Both the position numbers and the translations under genes were made by a program. 60,618 nucleotides of DNA, taken from assembly GCA_020851075.1 (NCBI GenBank), contig JADZDL010000203.1, positions 1-60,618 of the forward strand. The letters run 5' to 3'. Numbering within the stretch: the stretch's first letter is position 1; every line of letters starts with the position of its first letter. The notes below the pieces were generated by a model. That model was not told the origin of the DNA and searched no databases. It saw only the letters and a program-made list of their open reading frames with translations. This DNA is from Planctomycetota bacterium. Its GTDB lineage: Bacteria; Planctomycetota; UBA1135; UBA2386. Below, piece after piece: positions 1 through 7,502 of this stretch.

Positions 1-147
1 ATGGGGGGGCGGGTGGGATCTCGCGGAATTGCGGAATTGGTTGGTTTCTCTGCCTTGGGCGGCCTCATGGGCGCGGTGTCATGGGGGGCGATGAGGGAAC
101 AGGCACCATCTGGAGACCGGCAGACGCGGCGCTATGGTGCGCAGCAG

Positions 148-224
148 GCGCCCGTAGCTCAGTCGGATAGAGCATCGCTTTTCTAAAGCGGCGGTCCCAG
201 GTTCGATCCCTGGCGGGCGCGCCA
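148..224 (+). tRNA. tRNA-Arg (anticodon UCU) with encoded CCA
   Basis: A complete cloverleaf can be folded by eye. The acceptor arms GCGCCCG (148-154) and CGGGCGC (214-220) pair fully. The D stem is GCTC/GAGC, the anticodon stem TCGCT/AGCGG holds the loop TTTCTAA with anticodon TCT at 182-184, and the T stem CCAGG/CCTGG encloses TTCGATC. Discriminator G221 is followed by CCA at 222-224, so the 3-prime end is encoded in the genome. It would read AGA codons, which should be rare in a genome this rich in G+C. A degraded restriction-modification locus lies downstream, which fits tRNA genes being common integration sites, but no second copy of the tRNA 3-prime end was seen. Confidence 0.95.
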
Positions 225-415
225 GCTTCGCGCGCAGCGCGAAGCGGCGAGCCCGACAGGGCCCGGGTGTTGCGAGAGCCGCGCTGTGCGCGGCGCTCGC
301 AAACGGCGATCCCCACTACGCATCCGCGGAAGGGTGTCGGCTTCGTGTGGAGCGCGAAGCGGCGATCCCCACTACGCATCCGCGGAGGGTGTCGGCTTCG
401 CGTGCAGCGCGAAGC
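225..415. repeat. Three copies of a GCTTCGCGC hairpin within a 56-bp direct repeat
   Basis: The same palindrome occurs three times: 225-245 (GCTTCGCGC, GCA loop, GCGCGAAGC), 340-360 (one arm imperfect) and 395-415 (one arm imperfect). The last two belong to a longer imperfect direct repeat: 304-347 and 360-402 share about 43 bases beginning CGGCGATCCCCACTACGC, with a period of 56 bases. The first hairpin begins right after the tRNA CCA end. No T-run follows it, so it is not a clear intrinsic terminator. The repeats look like REP-type elements or a decayed mobile-element end. Confidence 0.7.
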
Positions 416-545
416 GGCAAGCCCATAGCGGTTCCGAGGCGGTGGGCGGGTCTGGCAGCTTTGGTGTTCCAGCGCGTCGACGCAGGCGAGACGTTCTGTA
501 GGATCGCACGCCCGGCTTGAAGGACCGTTCGCCGCCCTCTGCCCG
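225..545. other. Intergenic stretch without a gene
   Basis: Between the tRNA and the HsdM remnant I see only the hairpin/direct-repeat cluster (225-415) and about 130 bases of unremarkable sequence before the ATG at 546. Open frames here are short, lack ribosome sites and have no recognisable product. Confidence 0.5.
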
Positions 546-1004
546 ATGACCGACGCCAATCTCTCCAGCTTCCTCTGGTCCGTCGCCGACCTGCTGCGCA
601 AGTCAGGCCAGCACTTCTACAACACCTCGCCGCTCGACCTGAAGAAGCTGGTCGGCGACCAGGACCACATCGGCGAGAACCTGCGCGCCTACCTGCAGGC
701 GTTCTCGCCGGCCGTTCGCGACATCTTCGAGCACTTCGACTTCCACACCCAGATTGATCGGCTGCAGAAGGCCAACCTGCTCTACCTGGTCGCCGAGAAG
801 TTCGGCTACCGCACGATCACTGTCGAGCGGCCCGAACGCGACGCGAAGGGCAAGGTCGTCCTGGGGACGAAGGTCGGCTACGAGATTCCGTTCAACCGGC
901 ACTTTTACGTGTTCAAACCGCCACGACCGTTGGCGGAGATCGACAAGGAGCCGAAGGTGGTGACGGATCGGATTCTGAAGATGATCGGGGGGCTGTCGCA
1001 GTGA
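546..1004 (+). pseudogene. hsdM: Internally deleted type I restriction-modification HsdM subunit (no methyltransferase core)
   Basis: The 152-residue product is a mosaic of HsdM ends. Residues 1-17 (SFLWSVADLLR) and 20-86 (FYNTSPLDLKK, AFSPAVRDIFEHFDFHTQI, LLYLVAEKF) match the N-terminal helical domain. Residues 87-108 (ITVERPERDAKGKVVLG) and 109-152 (KVGYEIPFNRHFYVFKPPRPL) match the C-terminal tail. Full HsdM proteins are about 500-800 residues. The N6-adenine methyltransferase core, including the SAM-binding and NPPF/Y motifs, is absent, so it cannot methylate DNA. Three internal segments appear lost, near residues 18, 86 and 108, yet the frame is intact. The stop overlaps the rhuM start by four bases (GTGA). 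It is either decay caught in frame or a retained fragment; decay is more likely. Confidence 0.75.
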
Positions 1005-2062
1005 GTGCTGACGAATCGCCCCGATCGAGCCTTGTGCTCTACCAGGATCCAGACGGCCGCACTCGGATCCAGTGTCGCTTCGAGGGGGAGACGCTCTGGC
1101 TGTCCCAGGCTCTGATCGCCGAGCTGTTCGCCGTCACAGTGCCCACCGTGAACGAGCACCTGAAGGGCATCTACGAGGACGCCGAGCTGCCGCGGGAGGC
1201 AACTATTCGGAGTTTCCGAATAGTTCGAACCGAAGGCACCCGCCAGGTTTCGCGCGAGATCGAGCACTACAACCTGGAGGGGATCCTGGCGGTCGGCTAC
1301 CGGGTCCGCAGCCCGCGCGGCACGCAGTTCCGGCAGTGGGCGACCGCGCGTCTGGCCGAATTCCTGGTGAGGGGGTTCACCATGGACGACGAGCGGCTGA
1401 AGAACCCGCCCGGCCCCGGTGTGCCGGACTACTTCGACGAACTGCTGGCCAGGATCCGCGACATCCGCGCCAGCGAGCGGCGCATGTACACGCGGGTTCG
1501 CGACATCCTGGCGCTGGCGGCGGACTACGCGCCGAGCACTGAGGAGACGCAGCTGGTGTTCCAGATCGTGCAGAACAAGCTGCACCATGCGGTGACGGGA
1601 ATGACGGCCCCGGAGTTGATCGCGAGCCGAGCCGATGCGAACCAGCCGAACATGGGCCTCACGACGTGGGGCGCGGGTGTGGTGCGGCGGCAGGACGTGA
1701 CGGTGGCGAAGAACTACCTGTGCGAGAACGAGGTCACCGAGCTGAACCGCATCGTGGTCATGTTCCTCGACTTTGCGGAGGATCAGGCGCAGCGGAAGAA
1801 ACAGGTGTTCTTGCGCGACTGGCAGCAGAAGCTCGACGAGTTCCTGCGGTTCAACGAACGGAACGTGCTGGGTGGCGCGGGCAAGGTGAGCCGCGAGGAT
1901 GCGGATCGTAAGGCGGGGGAGGAGTACGAGCAGTTCGCGGCACGGCGGCGGGCGCACGCCGAGGCGGTGGGTGCGGCGGATGCCCTGCGGGCGTTGGAGG
2001 ATGTCGCGAAGAAGCTGCCGAAGCGGAAGGGGCGCAAGAAGGGGAAGGAGGGTGAGTCGTGA
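1001..2062 (+). CDS. rhuM: RhuM family (virulence RhuM) protein
   Basis: The 353-residue protein has the RhuM signature throughout: a winged-helix-like N-terminus (TLWLSQALIAELFAVTVPTVNEHL, residues 27-50), then ATIRSFRIVRTEG, VSREIEHYNLEGILAVGYRVRSPRGTQFRQWA, and a C-terminal region with LTTWGAGVVRRQDVTVAKNYL and ELNRIVVMFLDFAEDQA. The tail is strongly basic. RhuM was named for a Salmonella pathogenicity-island gene; its molecular function is not established, but homologues are common inside type I restriction-modification loci beside hsdM and hsdS. It starts with GTG overlapping the HsdM remnant stop, so the two were probably co-transcribed. No hsdS or hsdR is present, so the gene is probably a leftover of such an island. 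Confidence 0.85.
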   Translation: MSADESPRSSLVLYQDPDGRTRIQCRFEGETLWLSQALIAELFAVTVPTVNEHLKGIYEDAELPREATIRSFRIVRTEGTRQVSREIEHYNLEGILAVGYRVRSPRGTQFRQWATARLAEFLVRGFTMDDERLKNPPGPGVPDYFDELLARIRDIRASERRMYTRVRDILALAADYAPSTEETQLVFQIVQNKLHHAVTGMTAPELIASRADANQPNMGLTTWGAGVVRRQDVTVAKNYLCENEVTELNRIVVMFLDFAEDQAQRKKQVFLRDWQQKLDEFLRFNERNVLGGAGKVSREDADRKAGEEYEQFAARRRAHAEAVGAADALRALEDVAKKLPKRKGRKKGKEGES

Positions 2063-2120
2063 GCTTCCCGAGGCATCCGGGTTGGACCATACGCGTGAGC
2101 CAACCCACGACTAGCCACCC

Positions 2121-3014
2121 CTAACCCGGCTTCCGCCCGACGACGATGCTGATCCACGCCTCGTCCATGTCCCCACGTTCCTTGCGGCGGAACACACCAT
2201 TCCCGCCGCCGGTCTTCGTATCCGTGCCTTCCCACAGCACGTGCGTGTCGAGGAACCCAGCTTCCTCAAACAGCTCGCGCAGTTCCGCCAGCGTCCATAG
2301 CCGCCATTCGTAGATGAAGGCGTCGCGCATGCGGCTGCCGTCTTTGAATTCAAAGTGGATCGCGCACGTGATGTCGTGGGTGATCGGGTCGTAGCTGCGC
2401 TGTTCCCACAGGTAGGTGAAATCGCCGCGTTTGGTCTTGTCGGTCTTCTCCTGCATGACGTCGGGGCCGCCCCAGGCGTCGAGGAAGAGGATCCCACCGG
2501 GTTTCAGGGAGCGATAACAGTTCTTGATGTACTCACCGAGCTGTTTGCGGGTCTTGAATACTGAGTAACTAAAATTGAGCGCGAGGATCGCATCGGCCTT
2601 GGGCGAAGACACCTCGAGCACGTTCTTCTGCAGCAGTTGGAGGCGGCCCTGCTGTTCTTCGTTGAGAAGAGGACGCACATTGTGAATGCGGCCCCAGGCG
2701 AGGGTCGGCCAATGCAGGTCGACACCGATGGCGCGGTTCTCGGGGTTCAACTTCACGTGATGGCAGGCCATCAGCGCCGTGCCGCAGAAGTCTTCACGCA
2801 GGATGCGTAGCGGCCGCTTCGTGTATTTGAGGAACCAACGCGAGTAGAAGCGCACGTCGATTTCGGGGGCTTGCACTGCGCGCTGGTAGAGCACGTGGCG
2901 ATCGGCGTTGCGCGAGGTGAGGACCGGCTTCCTGGCCTTCCTTGCCTTCTTGGCCTGCTGGTGGGGGCGGGACTTCGGTTGGGGACGTTTCGATTTCGGT
3001 TGGCGTGCGGCCAT
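2121..3014 (-). CDS. Class I SAM-dependent methyltransferase
   Basis: The 297-residue protein has a lysine/arginine-rich N-terminal tail (about residues 1-35), then a Rossmann methyltransferase core. The strand after LRILREDFCGTALMA is the SAM-binding motif I, AIGVDLHWPTLAWG supplies the acidic residue of motif II, and ADAILALNFSYSVFK with YRSLKPGGILFLDAWGG marks the later strands. The C-terminal half (YLWEQRSYDPITHDITCAIHF, WRLWTLAELRELFEEAGF) resembles small-molecule methyltransferases. Substrate is unknown. The basic tail could bind nucleic acid, but that is a guess. It is transcribed away from rhuM across a short convergent gap and has no obvious operon partner. Confidence 0.8.
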   Translation of the reverse strand: MAARQPKSKRPQPKSRPHQQAKKARKARKPVLTSRNADRHVLYQRAVQAPEIDVRFYSRWFLKYTKRPLRILREDFCGTALMACHHVKLNPENRAIGVDLHWPTLAWGRIHNVRPLLNEEQQGRLQLLQKNVLEVSSPKADAILALNFSYSVFKTRKQLGEYIKNCYRSLKPGGILFLDAWGGPDVMQEKTDKTKRGDFTYLWEQRSYDPITHDITCAIHFEFKDGSRMRDAFIYEWRLWTLAELRELFEEAGFLDTHVLWEGTDTKTGGGNGVFRRKERGDMDEAWISIVVGRKPG

Positions 3015-3089
3015 TGTGCAAGTGTTAGCGCACGAGCGCGCGTGACTCCACCATGCAGTGCAGTCGATGGGGCAGTGTTGCGGGTTGCG

Positions 3090-4046
3090 CTAGTTGGCGG
3101 GCGGGGATCGGCGCTTGGGCCAGCCGCGAAGACGTCCCGCGGTGGGCGGCGAAGGTGCTGCCGGTTGCAGGTCGAGCAACAGGTCGTGCATCGAGGGGTA
3201 GCCCTGGTTGCCCTTGCGCTGGCTACGTTCGGCGATTTGGCGCAGTTGGTCCAAGAGGGCATTGCCTGGTGAAGGCGGGGCGAGCGCGAGCATCGTGGCC
3301 ACGAGTGCACCCAGGGCGCGGATGTCGTCGTGGGCGGTGGCGACCGTTCCGCGTAGGGCGGCGAAACCAAAACCGAGCAGGCGCGGCTGGGCGGGGCCTT
3401 CGAGCAGGATGCAGGTGGGGGACAGTTCGCCGTGGGCGAGGCCGAGGCGATGGGCTTGTCCGAGGGCGGTTGCGAGCTGCGTCGTGAGGGCGGCGAGGTT
3501 TGGCAGCCAGGCGGGGTCGGTGCAGGGTGGCAATACGCGCGGACCTGGGTGGCTCGGATCCTGCAGCTGCAGTTCTTCGGCCAGCGAAGGGCCTAGCACG
3601 TGCTCCATCGCGACCCAGAGCTGGTCGCCGCAATGGCCGTGTTCACGGACCGGGACCGGAACGCGCGAGGCGAGGTGGCTGGCGCCGTGGGCTTGCCGCA
3701 CGAACTGCATGAGGCCGAGGTCGTGGTGGTTTGCCGAGGTCAGGAGCAGTTCGATGCGCGCCCTGCGGCCCGTCGTCGGGTCGCGGCCGAGAAAGAGGTT
3801 GGTGCCGAGCTGCTGGTCGATCTGGTAGGGGCCGAGGGTGGAGGGCGGGCGGGGCGGCAGCACCTCGCTGAGTTCGGGCGGTTCGAGGAAGTCGTCCGTG
3901 GGAGTGGTGGCAAGCAGGTCGGCCACCTCGGACAGGAGGGACGCATCCTCGCCGCAGGCTTCGCGCAAGAATGCGGGTCGTTCCGTAGCGGGCAGGTCGA
4001 GCGCGGAGCCAAACAGGTCGCGAACCAGGAGTGCGCGCGTATTCAT
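3090..4046 (-). CDS. Serine/threonine protein kinase-like protein, predicted pseudokinase
   Basis: The 318-residue protein opens with a helical segment (ALDLPATERPAFLREACGED, residues 15-34) typical of planctomycete kinases, followed from residue 73 by a kinase-fold domain. Key catalytic residues are missing. The glycine loop is not recognisable, the HRD triad reads HGE (205-207), the following KxxN positions are S and C, and DFG reads GFG (225-227). The hinge (AMEHVLGPSLAEEL) and fold remain, so it is probably a non-catalytic binding domain. The ATG at 4046 overlaps the stop of the sigma factor gene by four bases. I chose it over an earlier in-frame start that would lie inside that gene. It probably acts with the sigma factor. 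Confidence 0.75.
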   Translation of the reverse strand: MNTRALLVRDLFGSALDLPATERPAFLREACGEDASLLSEVADLLATTPTDDFLEPPELSEVLPPRPPSTLGPYQIDQQLGTNLFLGRDPTTGRRARIELLLTSANHHDLGLMQFVRQAHGASHLASRVPVPVREHGHCGDQLWVAMEHVLGPSLAEELQLQDPSHPGPRVLPPCTDPAWLPNLAALTTQLATALGQAHRLGLAHGELSPTCILLEGPAQPRLLGFGFAALRGTVATAHDDIRALGALVATMLALAPPSPGNALLDQLRQIAERSQRKGNQGYPSMHDLLLDLQPAAPSPPTAGRLRGWPKRRSPPAN

Positions 4047-4582
4047 GGCCCGAGTTCCTTGGCGAGCCGGGCGCGCGCGAGTTGCCACCAGCGCTGCACG
4101 GTGGACAGAGAAACCTGCATCGCCTCCGCGCATTCGGGCAGGCTGAGCCCGGCGAAGAAGCGCAGGTCGATGAGCCGCACCGAGTCCGGGTCATCCCTAC
4201 CGATGCGCTCGATGGCGTCTGAGACCTGCAGCAGATCGCCGACGCGCGCTTCGTAGCGGTCGAGGATGAGGTCGAGCAACGGCTGGCTGGTGGCGATGTG
4301 GCTTTCGCGCCGCGCGCGGCTGCGCTTGTGGTCGATGAGCAGGTGGCGCATCACGCGTGCCGCCGTGCGCAGGAAGTGTTGTCGCTCGAAGACCCGGTCG
4401 GGGGATTGGCCCGCCATGGCGAGGTAGGCTTCGTTGACGAGGACCGTTGCACGCAGCGAAGGGTCACACGAGCCGCGCGAGATGCGCCTGGCAATCAGGT
4501 GCAGTTCCGCGTGTACGGCGGCAAACAGCGCATCGGTGCGCATGGCCGGCGGCGGTGGCGGGAGATCTTCGGCAGACGGCAT
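4043..4582 (-). CDS. ECF-type RNA polymerase sigma factor (planctomycete ECF family)
   Basis: The 179-residue protein resembles the Sigma70_ECF family common in Planctomycetota. Region 2 is visible as LRATVLVNEAYLAMAG and FLRTAARVMRHLLIDHKRSRARRE, and region 4 as DSVRLIDLRFFAGLSLPECAEAMQVSLSTVQRWWQLARARLAKEL, with a clear helix-turn-helix. It would direct RNA polymerase to an unknown promoter set. The stop overlaps the start of the pseudokinase gene (ATGA), so the two are translationally coupled. No classical membrane anti-sigma factor follows; the kinase-like partner may take that regulatory role, as inferred for other ECF/kinase pairs in this phylum. A second ATG at 4543 is a possible alternative start. 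Confidence 0.88.
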   Translation of the reverse strand: MPSAEDLPPPPPAMRTDALFAAVHAELHLIARRISRGSCDPSLRATVLVNEAYLAMAGQSPDRVFERQHFLRTAARVMRHLLIDHKRSRARRESHIATSQPLLDLILDRYEARVGDLLQVSDAIERIGRDDPDSVRLIDLRFFAGLSLPECAEAMQVSLSTVQRWWQLARARLAKELGP

Positions 4583-4773
4583 GCGGGAGGGGCAGGCCCC
4601 GGATTGCGACCTTGGCGCAGTCTAGGCGACCGGACCGGTTGGCAATAGCCCGGAATGGGGCTCCCCGGGGTCGGGCCCGGCCGGTTGCGCGAACGGTTGG
4701 GTCGGTCGGGTTCGGCGCCGCACTGGCTGGCCCAGCCTCCGTACCCCGAAGACGCCTGGCCGTGCAGCCACGA

Positions 4774-7110
4774 TTACCTGACCAGCGGCACCGTGAGTCG
4801 TTGGGAGCTTTGAAACAGCAGATTCGACGTGTCCAGCGACCACACCTGGAAGTGCAGGGTCATCGTTGGCAAGTGTTCGGGCAACGGCATATTCCAGGAA
4901 GTGGATGCGCCAAAGCCGAGCGGCAGGGTGCCGAGGTATCCGACCGCAGTATCGACCAAGAGGCTGCACCCTTGGGCGACGGCCGGATCGAGGATAGGGA
5001 GGCTGGCCGTATTGAATGATAGCAGCGGGAAGTGCAGGTTCGTGTTCTGGGAGGGCGGAGTCGTGATCGTCAGAGCCGTGAACTCGCTGCCGATCAGGTG
5101 ATTGGCTGCAACATCCAAATGGGAAGTGGTGCCCTGCCAATTCACGGCGCTCGGCCTGCATACCGTACCGTGCCAAGAAAGTGGCGACGTCGATGGCTGT
5201 GTCAGGCCGGTGTCGTAGACAGTGAGTGTTCCACTCGCGACCTGGCCGTAGGCGATAGCGGCAACGCCCGCAACACTGATTGGTCGAGAGAATGCACAGG
5301 CCAGGTTGGACAAGCCGCCGCCTGAGGCTACCACCGCCACCACGGGGCCTTCCAGGGCCTTGCCTTGGAAGCCGACACGGCCCGTGAAGCCAAACTGGGT
5401 CGACCCGGTTTGTCGAAATACATAGACCCAGTGCGATAGGGTGTCTGAGTCCATCGATATGCCATTTGGTTCCTTGCTGGCGGATTGGCCCTGGGAGACG
5501 ATCTCGGCGGGATAGTTGCCAGCGACCGAAGGGCTGGCGGCGGCGTGTTCCCAATCGAATCGCTCGATGCGAATCTCCTGCCCGGCAGTGCCCACGGCCG
5601 GCACGGTGGCGTCGCTCGTCGAGAAGAGCACCGCATACCGCCCATTGTGGCCCGCAACCTTGGGGCCGAGTTGGTGCCGGGGGCCGAGGATGCCGACGCT
5701 GCTCGTCCACGTCCCCGCGCCAAGGGTCGCCGCCGCGTCAATCCGTCGGCCCACCAGGTCCCAGTCGTCGTTGGCAATGCCGTTGTTGAACTGCTGCCAG
5801 ATGCAGATCCACGAGAAGGCGGATCCGCCTTCGGCGACCTGGTTGACCGTTGGGCGTTCGCAGTCGTTGGCTCCACCTTGGGCCACGACCACCTCGGTAC
5901 TCCACTGGCCAAGCGACGTTGCGGTGTTGAACTTGCGGGCGACGATCGAACTGCCGGACGTCTCGGCAAAGTTGGCCGTCGGGGTGACTTCGCGCTGGAA
6001 GGCCACCAGGAAGCTGTCACCGCTAGCGCCATCCATGATACCGCCGACCGTCGGCCGCCAGTCGTGAACGTTGCTGGCGTTGATCAGGCCGATGCTCGTG
6101 GTTCTCAGGGAGACGTCTGACTGCAGTCGCAAGTGCGCGCGCAAGCGGCTCACTCCAGCCGCGAGGGACCGGTAGACCAGCAGATACTTGTCATTGGCCG
6201 AGATGGGCGCCACGGCCGGTTGCTCCGCAGAGGCGCCAACGGTGAGGTCGGCAAACCAGATGCCGTTCGTGTTGTTGCCGGCCAAGAACAGGTCGCTGTC
6301 GCCTGACGCCACCCAGCGGGTGTAGGCGTAGGCAGGTTGAATGCCGATGGCCGTGGGCGTGGCCATCGCAACCTCGGATGAGGCGACGCTGCTGCCGTTG
6401 GGACCTGAGTGACCTGTGCTCAGCAGGGGGTCGACCAGCAGCGGGAACACTGCCGTCGCGACGTCGGCGCTGGCGAGTTGCAGGCGGACCTCACTGCCTT
6501 CGCACCACGTTGTCATCGGCCAGTGCCGACCGCGGGCGTCGATCGCCGTGGCGGCGCCATACGTGACCACGGGGTGGCCCTCCGCATCGGACAAAACGAG
6601 CGGGCCATGGCCGAGAACCCGCGGTTCGCACCGAAGCCCGTGCAACTCACCGCGCACCGTCAGATCGCCGGTTTGGGGGGCGCGGGCGATGACGAAGGTC
6701 TGCTCGAGGCCTTCGCTGCGCACGTCATAGGCTTCGACCACGTTGCCGTGGTCGTACTCGACGCGGTAGTTCGAGGTGGCAAGCCGCGGCGGACGCCCAT
6801 CGAGCAGTTCGTGTTCGCCGATGCGCACGGACGTGGTCGTCCAGCGCACTTCCTGCATGCGCGGATACTCGGCGCCGAGGTAGGGGATGAAGCGCACCCC
6901 GTCATGGAACGAGGCTTTGTAGCTGGCGCCGGCGGCCCAGAGTTCCCCGGTGGCACGGCCATCGGTCAGGGGCTCGTGCACAGGGCAAATCGCCATTGGC
7001 AGCGGGGAACCCGTCAGTTGGGCTACCGGATGTTCCGGAGCGGACTGGGCAATCAGGCCGTGCAGGCTGAATGCAACGAGCAGGAAAGGACTGAGGGTCG
7101 GGTGGTTCAT
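4774..7110 (-). CDS. Large secreted protein of unknown function with lineage-type C-terminal module
   Basis: The 778-residue product starts at the ATG at 7110, which gives a signal peptide (SPFLLVAFSLHGLIAQ) cleaved near residue 20; longer in-frame starts upstream would bury it. The body has no catalytic motif I recognise. It contains repeated beta-rich stretches (LLVYRSLAAGVSRLRAHLRL, RYAVLFSTSD, WVYVFRQTG) and asparagine/threonine-rich segments that suggest a beta-propeller-like or sandwich fold. The last 65 residues (GCSLLVDTAV, LPLGFGASTSWNMPLP, LHFQVWSLDTS) resemble the C-terminus of the secreted protein at 11372-12448. It is likely periplasmic or surface-exposed. The gene stands alone, upstream of the ECF gene on the same strand. 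Confidence 0.7.
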   Translation of the reverse strand: MNHPTLSPFLLVAFSLHGLIAQSAPEHPVAQLTGSPLPMAICPVHEPLTDGRATGELWAAGASYKASFHDGVRFIPYLGAEYPRMQEVRWTTTSVRIGEHELLDGRPPRLATSNYRVEYDHGNVVEAYDVRSEGLEQTFVIARAPQTGDLTVRGELHGLRCEPRVLGHGPLVLSDAEGHPVVTYGAATAIDARGRHWPMTTWCEGSEVRLQLASADVATAVFPLLVDPLLSTGHSGPNGSSVASSEVAMATPTAIGIQPAYAYTRWVASGDSDLFLAGNNTNGIWFADLTVGASAEQPAVAPISANDKYLLVYRSLAAGVSRLRAHLRLQSDVSLRTTSIGLINASNVHDWRPTVGGIMDGASGDSFLVAFQREVTPTANFAETSGSSIVARKFNTATSLGQWSTEVVVAQGGANDCERPTVNQVAEGGSAFSWICIWQQFNNGIANDDWDLVGRRIDAAATLGAGTWTSSVGILGPRHQLGPKVAGHNGRYAVLFSTSDATVPAVGTAGQEIRIERFDWEHAAASPSVAGNYPAEIVSQGQSASKEPNGISMDSDTLSHWVYVFRQTGSTQFGFTGRVGFQGKALEGPVVAVVASGGGLSNLACAFSRPISVAGVAAIAYGQVASGTLTVYDTGLTQPSTSPLSWHGTVCRPSAVNWQGTTSHLDVAANHLIGSEFTALTITTPPSQNTNLHFPLLSFNTASLPILDPAVAQGCSLLVDTAVGYLGTLPLGFGASTSWNMPLPEHLPTMTLHFQVWSLDTSNLLFQSSQRLTVPLVR

Positions 7111-7502
7111 GGGAGTGCCCAGAGTCATCCGAAAGCCGGCGGCGATGTGGCAGCCAAAGGCACCGATTCTCCCCACGATTCGATTGCCACGTGCGCGACT
7201 CCAGCCGGCGTGGTGCGCTTCTCGCCTCCGAAAAAAAGCTCCCCGGCTTCCCACCGACCGACTGTCGGGGGAAGCCGGGGAGGTGTTCCCCTTTCCGATC
7301 GAAGTTCGGCTGCGGACACAGGGTGCCCGCAGTCCAGGAATGTTGTGGTGCCGTTGGCCCGCGGGAGGGCGAGCCGGAGCGAGAGAGCGAGCGGCAAACC
7401 GGGGTGCAGGTCCGGAGTGCCGGTGGGCATGAGGAAGAGCGTTTCGAGGGTGCCGTTCTGGTCAGGAAATCCGAGAAATGCTGCGTTAGCCTGTGCCAGA
7501 TC
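7111..7502. other. Divergent intergenic region
   Basis: This region separates the secreted-protein gene on the minus strand from the oxidoreductase on the plus strand. It must hold both promoters. The only strong element is the terminator-like hairpin at 7231-7282. No clear -35/-10 pair or small gene was found. The plus-strand reading frame of the oxidoreductase stays open back to 7191, but that part reads like non-coding translation. Confidence 0.5.
7231..7282 (-). terminator. Strong Rho-independent terminator on the minus strand
   Basis: The arms CTCCCCGGCTTCCC (7239-7252) and GGGAAGCCGGGGAG (7269-7282) pair perfectly over 14 bases. An inner CCGAC/GTCGG stem extends the hairpin to a five-base loop. 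Seven A residues at 7231-7237 become seven U residues directly after the stem when read on the minus strand. That is a textbook intrinsic terminator, but no annotated minus-strand gene ends here. Confidence 0.85.

Noticed and set aside
304..402. Possible CRISPR-like repeat
   Set aside because: Only two long copies, imperfect and with a 12-base gap rather than unique spacers of regular size; no cas gene is nearby.
148..2062. Integrated element bounded by a duplicated tRNA end
   Set aside because: No second copy of the tRNA 3-prime sequence was seen near 2062-2120, and there is no integrase, so an attachment site cannot be claimed.
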